Of a stretch of DNA of 13,632 bases, positions 1 through 8,261 are shown piece after piece (the stretch's first letter is position 1; the number at the start of each line of letters is the position of its first letter). This DNA is from Euperipatoides rowelli. Taxonomy: Eukaryota; Onychophora; Udeonychophora; Euonychophora; Peripatopsidae. A program made the position numbers and the translations under genes. The stretch lies in assembly GCA_003024985.2 (NCBI GenBank), contig PXIH01S0005867.1; one strand, given 5' to 3'. A model generated the notes under the pieces. It worked only from the letters and a program-made list of their open reading frames with translations, was not told the DNA's origin and did no database searches.

Positions 1-430
1 TCCTCCTATCTTGGGAGAAACAAGTACTTTATTTACAATATTTACAAGTGTATACAGGCAGTCGAGTCTGGATACTACAATGATGCTTATTCATTTATTT
101 ATCTGTTCCAATGATCAGCTACTAGTTGTTCCAATATCTGTGTTTCCTCCTATCTTGGGAGAAACAAGTCCTTTATTTACAATATTTACAAGTCTATACA
201 GGCAGTCGAGTCTGGATACTACAATAATGCTTATTCATTTATTTATCTGTTCCAATGAGCTACTAGTTGTTCCTATATCTGTGTTTGCCCCTATCTTGGG
301 AGAAACAAGTACTTTATTTACAATATTTACAAATGTATACAGGCAGTCTGGATACTAAAATGATTCTAATCCTTTTTCCTTTATCCATTCCAATGGTCAT
401 CCATTTGTTATTCCTATATCTCATAGACAC
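1..430. repeat. Tandem repeat, about 2.9 copies of a ~142-bp unit
   Basis: Three head-to-tail copies are visible. The first two start at 1 and 145 with TCCTCCTATCTTGGGAGAAA; the third starts at 286 with a slightly changed version. Copies 1 and 2 (144 and 141 bp) are nearly identical: copy 2 lacks three bases in the TGATCAGCTACTAG segment and has a few substitutions. Copy 3 is older: it lacks the GAGTC inside CAGTCGAGTCTGGATAC and diverges after about position 360. A 115-codon plus-strand open frame (11-358) simply follows the repeat and shows the same peptide pattern in each copy. I do not regard it as a gene. The array starts at or before the window edge, so the true copy number is unknown. 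Confidence 0.93.
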
Positions 431-459
431 AAAGTCCAAAATTACTTCTGACTGGATAA

Positions 460-578
460 ATTGAACCCTACTCTCCCAGTCTTTCAGAAAGACAGACATT
501 TGGGATTCCGGGTCGGACAGCATGAGCTTTTGCTGACACGGAGCTTTAGGCAGCTCATCCCACTGAGCCACCGCCCCT
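460..578 (-). mobile_element. tRNA-derived SINE head (minus strand)
   Basis: Read on the minus strand, a tRNA-like RNA polymerase III promoter is visible. The A box TGGCTCAGTGGGATGAGC lies at 570-553 and a B-box-like GTCCGACCCGGAATCCC at 518-502, with the usual tRNA-like spacing between them. The segment is clearly less AT-rich than its surroundings, as expected for a recent insertion. No poly(A) tail or target-site duplication could be fixed, so the borders are approximate. An 85-codon minus-strand open frame across it is probably a by-product of this composition. Confidence 0.6.
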
Positions 579-919
579 TGTTGTTTTATTTTTCAGGAAA
601 CACCAAAAACACAGTACTCTATAACTTGATGGTATACAACAAGCAATATTCATGATTAAAATAAAACATGATTTTTTTTTAGTTTAAAAAAATTTAATGA
701 TAAATAACTGTTTGAAATGCTCTTAAGAATATGTTTCCACTCTTAACTCAATTTGGTTCTTGGTGAACATGTCGTGTTTTCATTCAACACTCCTCATATT
801 ATAATCTAATAATAATGTTTATGCAAACGTGTTTACTTATAATCATCTTATTTCACGTCTTATATGTATGAACATAGGAAAAGCAATTATTTATTTCAGC
901 ATGAGTAACATAATTTGGC
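579..919. other. No gene seen; possible decayed tail of the gypsy element
   Basis: AT-rich sequence without an open frame or recognisable motif. It lies just downstream (on the minus strand) of the decayed gypsy protease and may hold further unrecognisable pol sequence, because the protease reading peters out through stops here. No reverse transcriptase motif was found in any frame. Confidence 0.5.
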
Positions 920-1110
920 TCTTATTATTGGCAATATTTTAAATACATATCTGGCTTTTCCATTTTACAATCTCCAAATTCTTTTTTAAACTGCACTTTT
1001 GATATCACTGTATGTGATGAGCCAGTATCAATTTCAATTATTTATTATTAATTTCTAAAGTTACCTCAAACAAGGAATCGCTATCATTCCTCCCTCTCTT
1101 TTTTACACAA
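920..1110 (-). pseudogene. gypsy-type aspartic protease (retropepsin), broken
   Basis: Downstream of gag on the minus strand a strand-like stretch FEVTLEINNK (about 1070-1035) precedes a frameshift. The active-site segment EIDTGSSHTVISKVQFKKEF follows, with the catalytic Asp-Thr-Gly at 1029-1021. The order 'V-x-I-N ... D-T-G-(A/S) ... V-I-S' is the retropepsin fold entry seen in gypsy Pol polyproteins. The reading runs to about 925, meets two stops and then fades. The flap and the C-terminal part are not recognisable, so no active enzyme can be made. The normal role would be to cut Gag-Pol into its mature parts. Confidence 0.78.
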
Positions 1111-1259
1111 GCTTCTAAAGTAAATAATTGTCCTTTTTCTTCATCATTTTTATCACTGGTTCCCCTCATACATCTTTGTACTTCTTGCTTTTTTTATCAC
1201 CATGTCCTCGATAATCCCCTTTACTTTTACATACAATAGCCAAATGTGCTTCAATTTTG

Positions 1260-1985
1260 CATTGATACAGCTATATGCTTTATATCTGCACTCCGATTTC
1301 AAGTGTCTTTTTTTTCCACAATAACAACAATTTTTTTATCTGCAAAAGGTCATTGTCTATCCTCATTGTCTTTTCCCTGTTGCGCTTTTACACTAAATTT
1401 ATTGTTCGATCGTATCTGTTCCAAGACAATTTATGTACTGTATATTGCCATTTCCTTTTTCTCTGGTCAGTTCCACCGATTCATTGTAAGACAATTCCCT
1501 CGCGGCTAATTTTATCATAGAATCCAGAGTCAACACATTTTCCGCCAATAAACGTTGTTTTGTTTTCTCACTTTTTATATCACAAACAATATGGTCTATC
1601 AATATTTCTGACAGATTTGATCCATATTCACAATGTGCAGAAAGCAATCGTAATCTAGCCCGAATTGAGCTATGGATTCCTCATCTTGTTGCACTGCACA
1701 ATGAAATTTATTATGCTCCGTATAAATTGAAGACTTTGGACACAAATGTTCAGTAATTAAGGCTACTAATTCTTGGTATATTTTTTCAATCAGTCTCATC
1801 AGTTGGCACAAAGATTCTAGTACATTGTATAACTTTGGTCTATCGCTGTAATAAGCATTGTTCTTTTCTGTCCTTCTTTAATCTCATTCAATAAAAAGAC
1901 TTGTTCCAATCTTTCCAGTTTCCACATATGATGTCCATTTTTCTTCCCTTTCTTCAAACTGCCCGAAACTTGTTAAAGCTGTCAT
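1260..1985 (-). pseudogene. gag: gypsy-type gag (capsid and nucleocapsid), broken
   Basis: The ATG at 1985-1983 opens a Gag N-terminus (SFGQFEEREEKWTSYVE). The reading moves to another frame near 1919 (LERLEQVFLLNEIKEGQK), meets a stop at 1819-1817, moves again near 1800 (KIYQELVALITEHLCPK) and again near 1660 (LSAHCEYGSNLSEILIDHIV, then KTKQRLLAENVLTLD). Close to its end a perfect CCHC zinc knuckle, C-X2-C-X4-H-X4-C, is read at 1329-1288 (CCYCGKKRHLKSEC). A second, damaged knuckle appears to follow, with Cys replaced by Ala and Tyr. In an intact element the capsid part would form the particle shell and the knuckles would bind the RNA genome. At least three frameshifts and an in-frame stop make this a pseudogene. 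Confidence 0.87.
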
Positions 1986-2014
1986 TGTTGCCTCGTGACA
2001 AACTATTCTTTTTT

Positions 2015-2026
2015 TCCTCGTCACCA
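2015..2026 (-). promoter_or_regulatory. tRNA primer-binding site of the gypsy-like element
   Basis: The minus strand reads TGGTGACGAGGA one base after the LTR end. It begins with the TGG that pairs with the CCA end of a tRNA and resembles the TGGCGACGAG-type site found before gag in many metazoan gypsy elements. Which tRNA primes it cannot be fixed without a tRNA set. It lies 29 bases upstream of the gag ATG. Confidence 0.62.
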
Positions 2027-2027
2027 C

Positions 2028-2354
2028 TGTTGTTTCATGCCATACACAATACTTATTTACTATTTATATCATAAACGCACTAAACACATTATTAGTGATG
2101 TAAACAATATTTATTCACGGGTAATAACATTAACACGCAACATAACTAGTATATCTAGAGAGATTGATCACATGACCCACCATTCTCTATGCATCCTCCC
2201 TGGCTTCTCCTTCACCACATTAACTATTTAAAGTTCCTCTAGTTCTACAGTATAACCGACTGCAACCAGTATTTTTTTTAAAAAAAGTAACTCATTAGCT
2301 ACCTATATTTAAATCTCTGCTTGCCATGTTATTCAGTAACAGGAGTGAGTAACA
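2028..2354 (-). repeat. 5' LTR of the gypsy-like element
   Basis: The proposed LTR begins on the minus strand with TGTTACTCACTCC (2354 downward) and ends ...AACAACA at 2028, giving the usual TG...CA borders and about 327 bp. The 3' border is anchored by the primer-binding-site-like sequence one base further on. An AATAAA-like polyadenylation signal lies inside it (minus strand, 2115-2110). The 5' border is less certain: a second TGTTACTG start at 2341 is also possible. No second LTR copy lies in the window, so the border and identity cannot be tested by LTR-LTR comparison. Confidence 0.62.
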
Positions 2355-4434
2355 GGCAAGACTCAGCCTCCAAAGGCAAAATGTTAAAATAAATTAAAGA
2401 CCAATTTGTATGAAATTTATGAGATGAGTAGTTTGTGCTATGTGTGACTAAAATATTTAAATGAATACTTTAGCCAAGATAAAATTTGTAATTAATTCTC
2501 AAATGGAAGCCAGGTTATTTTAGTCCCAACAGTCCCAACTGCTTGTTTGTTTGTTTTGTAAAGTTATTTGTCTTAAGAGTTGTATAGATTCTTGAAAATA
2601 TTTTGATTAGATGTATTCTCTAGTGGACTGTGATAGACAGCATTAAATATTTCGCATGGATTCTTTTTTCTTCTTTAAAATTTCAGCCATTCTATATTTT
2701 TTTTCATCAATTTCATTTGGTCATTTAATTGCTGTTTTAAACATATACCTCTTTGTATTTTTAATGTTTTATTGGTCGAGGGTGGTCTGATGAATTTATC
2801 AGGTAGGTTGTGCCCTCTTAGCTCAGTATGACGCACTATAATTTTAGAGCTACAATAGTTTTTAGTCCAGATTTAATGCAATCACATTCTTTATTTCCTG
2901 ATTTTTGCATTTTGGCATTTAATGCTGTAGATGCTCTGTAGAAAATCTGCAACTTTTATGAAAGATTCTCTTTGCCAAGATTATTTTAAAAATCAGCACT
3001 TTACAAATAGCCTTTCAATATTTGTTTTAAAACATCAATCTAGAGCTACTGAATAATACAGATTTGCGTATTGCTCTATTTTATTTCCATTCAATTTGAA
3101 TTTTCCCTGATAAATTTATATAGAAGACTTGTTTGATGCAAATCTGATAGTGTAAAGTAAGTGATTAAATCTTTCATTTAAGTTTTTTTTAATTTTCTTA
3201 TCTTTTATCGTCTATAAAACAAGTAGAATGTTTTTTGTGCCTTTTGTTTATTTATGAAATAAATTCAATACTTAATAATTTCAATTGTCACATGAAAAAA
3301 AAAACCCCCACATAATCAGTACTTAAATTGAAGTAAATGGGAGGGGGGGGGGGTGATGTATGCAGTTCTCCTCTGAGAGTATCTCAAAAACCTCTTTTAT
3401 TGAAATAAAACTGCACTTATATATATACAGTAGTATATATATATTTATTTACCTTTGACATCTTCAAAATTATATAATGAATGAATGACTACTCATTATT
3501 TCTTTTATCTGCACATTTAGTACTGGTGTAATTACCCTGATTTGATCCAACTTTTCACCTGGTACTTTATATTGAAAAAAAAAAACAAAGTTTATGAAAC
3601 TTAATCCATAGTGCACTATCTTGATTTGCTCTAAAATGTATTAAGGATTGTGCTTTTTTTTAAAAAAAAAAATTTTCTTGGAATTGAGAATGTTTCTTGT
3701 GCATTTTGCAAAGTTTGATATCATCTGGGCTTATCACATAGTCAAGATTATTAAAATTAGATTGCTTTCAAGCTTTTAGAAATAAATGCAGCCTTGACAT
3801 TGCCTAATAAACTTTCAAATGCACTTTAGTGTTATACACATTTTATTTGAAATCACAGTCATCATGATAAAACATTATTGTCTTCGCTATTTGTAANTAA
3901 AACATTTTAAAAAAACTGTTTGTTACTTTTTGTTTTAAATTCTTTAAAAAGATCACTAGGTGAGATTACGCTCAGCTCTTATTTTGACTATAAAATTAAT
4001 TGCAAGTTTAAAGATTATTTCAGAACAATGTTGTGCTATCACTTTAAGGTGTTGACATAATCAAATGCAGAACATAATACATTATTGAATTTTCTTAATT
4101 CATAGACTTCAAATAAAAATACCTGGTAATAAATTATTGTCAACAGAGTTTTATCAATAATTAAAATTGTATTCTCAATTATTATGTTATGTGGCTGCTA
4201 TATAGTCTTATTTGTAAAACTTTCAGTAACTGTATGATTTAACCAACAGTATGTCATTACCTAGTTCTGTATATATGCCTTGTAATATAATGCATTTTGT
4301 GGAGAGTCGGAATTAGGCTTGGTTCCTAATAATAAGAGCGAGCTTCCAGATTAATTTTTGTTTCTTTTTGATTTATATATACAGTATATATATATATATT
4401 TAAAGTAATTGTTCTGTTCTTATTTTTAAATAAG
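2355..4434. other. No gene seen; probable intron sequence upstream of the 4435 exon
   Basis: About 2.1 kb of AT-rich DNA without a convincing open frame on either strand. It holds homopolymer runs, including eleven G (3343-3353), an AT microsatellite interrupted by CAGTAG (3418-3445), a second AT microsatellite just before the exon (4373-4400) and an ambiguous base at 3897. It ends in a pyrimidine-containing stretch and an acceptor AG at 4433-4434, so at least its right part should be intron. No upstream exon of the gene could be picked out, so the intron length is unknown. Confidence 0.6.
2810..2870 (+). repeat. Possible decayed tRNA-like SINE head
   Basis: GCCCTCTTAGCTCAGTATGA at about 2813-2832 looks like the start and A box of a tRNA-type promoter. 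No acceptable B box follows within tRNA distance. It may be a very old SINE remnant or chance. Confidence 0.2.
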
Positions 4435-4516
4435 GCCAAGAAGGGTGATGCAGAGAGTAGTAACACTGGTAGCGATGGAGACAAGGATCAGGACAGTAAA
4501 GATGGCGGTTCGCAAG
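4435..4516 (+). CDS. Coding exon, acidic Ser/Asp/Gly/Lys-rich tail of an unidentified protein
   Basis: The segment is flanked by an acceptor (pyrimidine-containing TTCTGTTCTTATTTTTAAAT before AG at 4433-4434) and a strong donor (CAAG|GTGAGG, GT at 4517-4518). It is much less AT-rich than its flanks. In the frame starting at 4435 it encodes 27 residues plus one base: AKKGDAESSNTGSD, then GDKDQDSKDGGSQ, a disordered acidic tail rich in Ser, Gly, Asp and Lys. Another frame is also open, but it gives an unlikely basic/hydrophobic peptide. The phase joins cleanly to the exon at 8248, which adds AAKQ and a stop, so this would be the penultimate exon. I do not recognise the protein. Acidic tails of this kind occur in many unrelated nuclear and cytosolic proteins. 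An acceptor AG six bases later (4439-4440) is also possible. Confidence 0.75.
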
Positions 4517-4700
4517 GTGAGGAATGATGACTGAACAAATAGGAAAACCCCATGGTAACTACACGGAGAATTTTACTCAACCATTGCTGATGCTGTGCAA
4601 GCTCGTTAGCTTTTTCACTAGTTTATGCGTACCTTATCAAACTTAACTGCACATATTACTCCAGAAACAATTGATGATTGATTAACGTTTGGGCTGAAGG
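4517..4700 (+). other. Possible intron-retention 3' end after the 4435 exon
   Basis: If the donor at 4517 is not used, the frame continues for three codons (Gly-Glu-Glu) and stops at TGA 4525-4527. The next 170 bases or so are less AT-rich than the rest of the intron and could be an alternative 3' UTR. No AATAAA lies in this stretch. An alternative short isoform is inference. Confidence 0.25.
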
Positions 4701-5553
4701 AAATAGTCTAAAAATAATTAAGCATGCTTATTCTATTTATTCATTTGGTTTAGGCTTGGGCATATGGAGTAGTGTTATGACTGTAAACAAAAACAATAAG
4801 AATGTCAAATCACCCAGTGACTAGTGCTGATAATGTTCCAACATTGTCATACAGAATTGGTTGTTTTTGGAGTAATCCGTGCAGGAAAATTTGAAACTCA
4901 GATGCAAGTACTTTTTCTATCAGCTTTTTTAAAAGTTGCATTTTGCTTATAGGGATTTTATTGTAATATTTTTTTTATTAAGTTTATTGATAAAACATGT
5001 AAAGAATTAGTACAGTTTTATTTTTACTGGAATATTTTATGAATGTATAAAACAATTTTTAACCATTGTATCTCCTTAAAAAATATTTTAGCACTTTTTA
5101 CAAAGGCAAACAATTTGATTACAGTTCAAAAGTTGATTTAGTTTTGGATAGAAAAAATAAGTGGATACTGCCCAGGTTTATGCAGCTTTGCTTTAATGTA
5201 TTTTTTAGCCTTTAAAATGATGCATTAGTCATGTTTAAAATAAAATTGTACCTCAAAATTCTTAACATTACAGTAACACTAATATTTTTATTATAATTTT
5301 TGTTTAAGATATTTAAATAATTTCAGGGATTTCTAGTAATATTTATCTGATACTTAATTTTTTTTTCTTCTATATTATTTATAGCTTATTTAAATATTAA
5401 AAAAAAAAAAAAATCCAATGAAAAATTTGCATTATGTTTAATGTTTGCAAGTGCCATTTTAAATGTTCTGGGTCTATTTTCCTCTTCCCTACCAGTTTTT
5501 AGGTAAGAATAATTTACTTGAAAAATAATCAGATTAGCTACCATGGGGTTTTC
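4543..5553. repeat. Long-range inverted repeat in the intron, 15-bp perfect arms
   Basis: GAAAACCCCATGGTA at 4543-4557 is the exact reverse complement of TACCATGGGGTTTTC at 5539-5553; allowing one mismatch it reaches 18 of 19. The left arm starts 26 bases after the donor at 4517. The arms contain GGGG/CCCC and CCATGG in otherwise AT-rich DNA. Confidence 0.8.
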
Positions 5554-6026
5554 TTACTCTTTGCATACTGTATATGCTTAGCTATTTTGCATATTTTCAT
5601 TATTTCATTTTAGTGTAAACTTTATTTTCTCTTGAGTGAGTTAATCATATCAGAAATTCATATTAATATTTTTAAAGTATATGCAGTTTATAGGGTTTAA
5701 ACTACTGGTGGGCTAAAGGCACCAAAAGTATAAATTATTAGGAGCATTACATTCATTTTTGTAAAAAAATAATTTGGCATTTCAGAAGCCTAAGAATAAA
5801 TATAAAAATGCAAAAGCATACAGTACTACATAAATTCAAAAAATTTGTGATACCGGTAAGTTTATACAGCCTTATTAAACAATTTATAGCATATACAATC
5901 TAGTACTTATTGTTTATGCAGTGTATATTATATATTGTAGTTCTATATCTTTGCAAATTCATGTGCCATTTGAATAAATGTAAACTGTTAGGGTAACACC
6001 AATCAAATAAAATTAATGAATTGCAG

Positions 6027-6151
6027 ATATAAGGCATGCCATACCATTAACTTCATCGCTATCACCAGATGACACAGAAGTTAATGGCTTGGAACCACAT
6101 GTTGGCACCACTTTTTCTTTCCAGCCCCATTATTATTATTCCATGATGTAG
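6027..6151 (+). other. Candidate alternative terminal exon (40-codon open frame in a GC-richer island)
   Basis: After an acceptor-like TTGCAG (6021-6026) an open frame runs to TAG at 6149-6151. It is in phase with the 4435-4516 exon: one base left over there plus AT here gives Asp. The peptide contains IRHAIPLTSSLSPDDTEVNG and LEPHVGTTFSFQPHYYYSMM. Against it, the pyrimidine tract before the acceptor is weak and the peptide matches nothing I know. A second acceptor-like site with a good tract, TTTTTCTTTCCAG (ending at 6123), lies inside and would give a different frame. The island also holds an 11-bp inverted repeat and could be part of a transposon. There is no AATAAA directly behind it. Confidence 0.3.
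6044..6087. repeat. Hairpin, 11-bp perfect stem inside the candidate exon
   Basis: CCATTAACTTC (6044-6054) pairs perfectly with GAAGTTAATGG (6077-6087) around a 22-base loop. It could be an RNA hairpin or the touching ends of a small inverted-repeat element. Confidence 0.8.
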
Positions 6152-6178
6152 TCTCAACTCTCACTGAAATCCACAAAG

Positions 6179-6210
6179 TTTTTGTAAATATTTATATTTA
6201 TTTACAAAAA
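6179..6210. repeat. Hairpin, 12-bp perfect stem
   Basis: TTTTTGTAAATA (6179-6190) pairs perfectly with TATTTACAAAAA (6199-6210) around an 8-base spacer. On the plus strand TGTAAATA (6183-6190) also fits the Pumilio-type UGUANAUA site, but such words arise easily in AT-rich DNA. Confidence 0.75.
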
Positions 6211-7430
6211 AAAAAAATTGCCTTCTAGAGTACCACTAACTATTTGCCTGTGTACAAGTGGCACGCTTACCACAAGTTCGGAACTAATGATATATAATAA
6301 ATATATATTCTACTGTATATACCGGTACTACTATACTGTATACACCATAGTATATACCCTATATACTGTATAAATTAAGTGCTCATTTTGCATTGTTTGT
6401 AGAATATTTAAAAAATTAAATATAATCTAAAATATAGTTAAAATTGGGCAGATTGCAAGTTTCATTGTCATGTCACATGAATAGTGTTGTTAGCTGGTGA
6501 TAGGGAATACTGTACTACTGTATCATTCAAACCTATAAACACATATTTGATTAAATGTCAAAATTGCTGTACAGCTGAAAAATATTGGTTTCAATGTAAA
6601 GAAAATAGAATTCAAATGAACAATTTTAGAAGTCAAATATTTGTATCTATAATTTCAAATAATGAACCCTATTTAAAGTCAAATTATTATTTACAAATTT
6701 CTATTGATAAATTAAAATGGCTACATCAAGCCAGATTGTATTGAGAATTGATGTAATGATTCATCTAGTAGAATGACCAAGTAATCTGATTAAAGGATTT
6801 AAATGTTCATATTAGTTTTAAACGTTTACAAATAATTATTTTTTTACCTATTGCATTTAAATTTGTGTAATATCCACATTATTGTTTAATTAATGAACGT
6901 TGAAAGGAAATGAGATGAGAGGCTTATTGCTTCTCCAGCTTTCAATCCAGAGAAATGTTAATTGAATATCCAAGGAAATAAAAACTTAATCCAAGAAATA
7001 AATTTTTATTTACTGTATATCTAAGGATTCTTTTCTCTGGACCTGGCAATGAACATTATACCCTGTTATCACATTGTGAATTTCATTCAGCTTAGAGAAA
7101 TTACTCTATTTTTTTTTAAATTTTGATTCATAATCATTGTATACTTACAGTATATATTGTGTGCTCTTTTTGAACAATTTATTATAACCTCCACCCCTTT
7201 TTTTATATAAAAGTGCAATTGGATTCAATTATAATGACACTGTAAAGGACTAATCAATTTATGACATTAATGTAGTCTTAATTTTTATTTGTTGTGGTTC
7301 TAATGGCATAGTTTTGTTTGCGGAATTATTAAAGAATACCAATTTACTTAAGGATATATTCTTTATACTGTATATTGGAAAGGATTAATTCATTAAAATT
7401 TAATCTAATCCCTTTTTCTCTATTACATAG

Positions 7431-7462
7431 GTTGGAATGTGAAACAATTTTCCCTTCCATAG
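7431..7462 (+). other. Cryptic or alternative acceptor with a very short frame
   Basis: CCTTTTTCTCTATTACATAG ends at 7430 and is one of the best pyrimidine-tract acceptors in the window. Joined in phase to the 4435-4516 exon it would add GWNVKQFSLP and stop at TAG 7460-7462. The frame is too short to be evidence in itself. Confidence 0.2.
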
Positions 7463-8247
7463 TTGATCACTTATGAGTTAGGTATCATTCCCTCCTCCTC
7501 CTACTTAGGTGGCTTGATATTTCATATTTGCAAATCCTTATCTTTTTGATTTTTAGTTAAGAATTTCAATTTTTTTGTAAAATTATTGTAACGCAATTCA
7601 GTAAATGATTTACTTTCATTCTGGTCAGTTGGAGGAGGATCTATAAACAATTAATCTCAATATACAATTTATTAAAATTTTACAAAATATTGGACTATTA
7701 TTGTTAGCCTGTTAATTATTTACTAGTTTTTCCCCCCTCAAATATTTGAGATTAATTTAGCTTATTTGCTATTGAATTTTTAAAAACAAAGCACTAATAT
7801 AACAAAGTCCCCCCCCCCCCATATAGTATGTACAGGAAATATTCACAGCATTTAAGATTGAAAATGAATTCAGCAAAAATGACAAAAGATTTTGTGAAAT
7901 AAGGCCTAAATAAAATTGTCCAATGCAAACACAAATATGCTGTTGGATCTTATATTAATACATTTTGTTTCATAATGTATATAAATTCATTACAAAAGGA
8001 TAAAAAAAAAGTCTTTATGCTAAATATACAGTATAGCTATTACTACTAGCACATCTATTCCAGTACCTGTGACATTTCAGCAACTGCTCACTTGCTAATG
8101 CAACTTTAAATTCAGAGATTTGTATTTTGATAAAAATAATTTTGTGTTTAGAATAGTTTAAATATTGCCATTTTTATATACAGTATATGCTTTCAAAATA
8201 TTATATTGTAGATAACTGATATTTGAATTAAAACATTTTCATTTCAG

Positions 8248-8261
8248 CTGCGAAACAATGA
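8248..8261 (+). CDS. Terminal coding exon: last four residues (AAKQ) and stop
   Basis: The acceptor ACATTTTCATTTCAG ends at 8247. The first two bases complete the codon split at 4516 (G+CT, Ala); Ala, Lys and Gln follow, then TGA at 8259-8261. From 8248 to about 8560 the DNA is clearly less AT-rich than the intron, as expected for an exon with 3' UTR. The other open frame across the same junction would add about 38 residues (from LRNNDLAKREK to a stop at about 8361), but it needs the less likely frame of the previous exon. Confidence 0.62.

Larger units (their letters stand above)
920..2354 (-). mobile_element. Decayed Ty3/gypsy-like LTR retrotransposon, 5' portion
   Basis: Reading down from 2354 on the minus strand, the order is LTR, primer-binding-site-like sequence, gag start, gag body, CCHC zinc knuckle, linker and retropepsin, which is the canonical order for a Ty3/gypsy element. 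The gag wording (SYVE, LERLEQVF, ITEHLCPK, DHIVCDIKSEK, RLLAE) is the pattern I associate with metazoan gypsy Gag proteins of the Mag/CsRn1 type; the lineage is inference. The copy is dead: several frameshifts and stops interrupt gag and pro, and nothing recognisable as reverse transcriptase, RNase H, integrase or a 3' LTR follows. It is antisense to the exons at 4435 and 8248, upstream of them, and may sit in an intron of that gene. Confidence 0.87.
4517..8247 (+). other. Intron of about 3.7 kb between the last two exons
   Basis: It starts with GTGAGG at 4517 and ends with ACATTTTCATTTCAG at 8247, both good consensus sites. Most of it is plain AT-rich sequence with homopolymers (15 A at 5399-5413, 12 C at 7809-7820). 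Three stretches stand out and have their own entries: the less AT-rich part just after the donor, the candidate exon at 6027-6151 and the acceptor-like site at 7430. The 86-codon open frame at 6484-6744 lies here; it has no recognisable motif, no splice context and A/T-driven codons, so I treat it as chance. Confidence 0.7.

Noticed and set aside
11-358. 115-codon plus-strand open frame with repeating peptide
   Set aside because: It runs through the 142-bp tandem repeat. The repeat length is a multiple of three in copies 1 and 2, so the peptide repeats without selection.
502-570. Functional tRNA gene at the minus-strand A/B boxes, and the same for 10295, 10957 and 11185
   Set aside because: No cloverleaf could be closed: acceptor stems do not pair and the B boxes or spacing deviate. 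These are better explained as SINE heads.
1246-1520. Two plus-strand open frames of 81-87 codons
   Set aside because: They are shadows on the opposite strand of the gypsy gag, which carries recognisable motifs on the minus strand.
6484-6744. 86-codon plus-strand open frame
   Set aside because: Longest motif-free frame in the intron, but Lys/Asn/Ile/Tyr-rich as AT-rich DNA dictates. It has no splice borders, no recognisable domain and no composition change against its flanks.
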